A stretch of 33,434 bases of DNA, from NCBI GenBank assembly GCA_019112625.1, contig DXIW01000048.1, positions 1 to 33,434 of the forward strand, in the 5' to 3' direction. The stretch is from Candidatus Acutalibacter stercorigallinarum (GTDB lineage: Bacteria > Bacillota > Clostridia > Oscillospirales > Acutalibacteraceae). Below the pieces are notes generated by a model, which saw only the letters and a list, made by a program, of their open reading frames with translations, did no database searches and had not been told where the DNA came from. The first letter of the stretch is position 1, and the number at the start of each line of letters is the position of its first letter. Made by a program: the position numbers and the translations under genes. Positions 32,427-33,434 of the stretch are shown piece after piece.

Positions 32427-33434
32427 ATGAGTAGCGGTACCATCAAGAAAGTGGCGGGCCCTCTTGTCATCGCCAAGGGCATGCGGGACGCCAATATGTT
32501 CGACGTGGTGCGCGTCAGTGATAAGCGGCTGATCGGTGAGATCATCGAGATCCACGGGGACGAGGCCTCCATCCAGGTCTACGAGGAGACCTCCGGCCTG
32601 GGGCCCGGCGCCCCGGTGACCTCCACCGGCGAGCCGCTGAGCGTAGAGCTGGGCCCCGGCCTCATCGGCAGCATCTACGACGGCATCCAGCGGCCCTTGG
32701 ACGAGATCCGGAAGATCTCCGGCAACAACCTGCAGCGGGGCGTGGAAGTGCCCGCCCTGGGCCGGGAGGCGAAGTGGGAGTTCGTGCCCGCGCTGCAGCC
32801 CGGCGACCCGGTGGCCGCCGGGGACGTGCTGGGCACCGTGCAGGAGACGGAGATCGTCTCCCACAAGATCATGGCGCCCCCCGGGGTGGTGGGCAAGGTG
32901 AAGTCCATCCAGGCCGGAAGCTATGCCGTCACGGAGACGGTGGCTGTCATCGAGACCCCCGACGGGGACGAAGTCCCCCTGACCCTGATGCAGAAATGGC
33001 CGGTGCGCCGGGGCCGCCCCTACAGGCAGAAGCTCTCCCCCAACATGCCCCTGATCACCGGGCAGCGGGTCATCGACACCCTCTTCCCCCTGGCCAAGGG
33101 GGGCGTGGCGGCGGTGCCCGGGCCCTTCGGCAGCGGCAAGACCGTGGTGCAGCACCAGCTGGCCAAATGGTCCGAGGCGGACATCGTGGTCTATATCGGC
33201 TGCGGCGAGCGTGGCAACGAGATGACCGATGTCTTAAACGAGTTCCCCGAGCTCATCGACCCCAAGACCGGCCAGTCCCTGATGAAGCGCACCGTGCTCA
33301 TCGCCAATACCTCCGACATGCCCGTGGCCGCCCGGGAGGCCTCCATCTACACCGGCATCACCATCGCCGAATACTTCCGGGACATGGGCTACTCCGTGGC
33401 CCTCATGGCCGACTCCACCTCCCGCTGGGCCGAG
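32427..33434 (+). CDS. atpA: V-type ATP synthase subunit A (catalytic), truncated by window edge
   Basis: ATG 32427 ([19 protein letters not shown]) has AGGTGAC upstream. The first 336 codons are present of roughly 590. They include the N-terminal beta barrel ([20 protein letters not shown]), the non-homologous insert typical of V/A-type A subunits (about residues 110-190), and the P-loop GPFGSGKT at residues 232-239 followed by [14 protein letters not shown] and the catalytic-Glu region of the same segment. [10 protein letters not shown] ends the window. It hydrolyses or makes ATP in the A3B3 head. The B subunit gene is expected next, beyond the edge. Confidence 0.95.
   Translation, partial: MSSGTIKKVAGPLVIAKGMRDANMFDVVRVSDKRLIGEIIEIHGDEASIQVYEETSGLGPGAPVTSTGEPLSVELGPGLIGSIYDGIQRPLDEIRKISGNNLQRGVEVPALGREAKWEFVPALQPGDPVAAGDVLGTVQETEIVSHKIMAPPGVVGKVKSIQAGSYAVTETVAVIETPDGDEVPLTLMQKWPVRRGRPYRQKLSPNMPLITGQRVIDTLFPLAKGGVAAVPGPFGSGKTVVQHQLAKWSEADIVVYIGCGERGNEMTDVLNEFPELIDPKTGQSLMKRTVLIANTSDMPVAAREASIYTGITIAEYFRDMGYSVALMADSTSRWAE

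Overview
This is a GC-rich, tightly packed bacterial chromosome segment. It most likely comes from an anaerobic gut Clostridium-class Bacillota of the Oscillospiraceae type (Flavonifractor, Intestinimonas or Lawsonibacter-like). That is inference from content: a Na+-type V-ATPase operon, pyruvate phosphate dikinase, CdaR and DUF4830 proteins, a LysRS carrying a C-terminal tRNA-binding domain, fructoselysine salvage genes, and AGGAGG ribosome sites with sigma-A promoters. No rRNA, tRNA, IS element or CRISPR array was seen.

Region 1 (1-4150) looks accessory. All genes are on the minus strand. A three-gene operon (unknown edge gene, a YkgJ-type cysteine-cluster gene broken by an in-frame TAG, and an unknown 157-residue gene) is transcribed from a promoter at 1804-1832 through a 300-nt leader with two terminator-like hairpins. 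Behind it lie a YolD-like gene, an AT-richer unknown gene, and a padR-DUF2812 pair whose promoter carries two copies of an apparent operator. A gene-free stretch (3830-4184) holds a candidate small RNA and two hairpins.

Region 2 (4185-7719) is a fructoselysine-type Amadori salvage locus: a GntR/UTRA repressor divergent from frlB-like deglycase, frlD-like kinase and a HAD phosphatase, all overlapping. A 13-bp palindrome fills the promoter spacer. No transporter is encoded beside it.

Region 3 (7875-21666) holds mainly housekeeping minus-strand units: greA-lysS from a near-perfect promoter, ftsE-ftsX, a CdaR-like regulator, an orphan MsmK/UgpC-type ATPase, rsuA, a DUF4830 gene, an Sfp-type PPTase, and ppdK. 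A plus-strand MATE exporter lies between the PPTase and ppdK.

Region 4 (22025-33434) is plus-strand: pth-mfd, a foldase-like lipoprotein, then a V-ATPase operon in the order H(G)-I-K-E-C-F-A, cut at the window edge within subunit A. The K subunit keeps all the residues known to bind Na+ in Enterococcus hirae NtpK. The operon leader has a near-leaderless 27-codon upstream ORF ending exactly where the first subunit starts.

No clearly new multi-gene system was found. The most interesting items are regulatory (tandem leader terminators, candidate sRNA, V-ATPase uORF, pth leader hairpin) plus the amber-interrupted YkgJ gene and the LysRS fusion.
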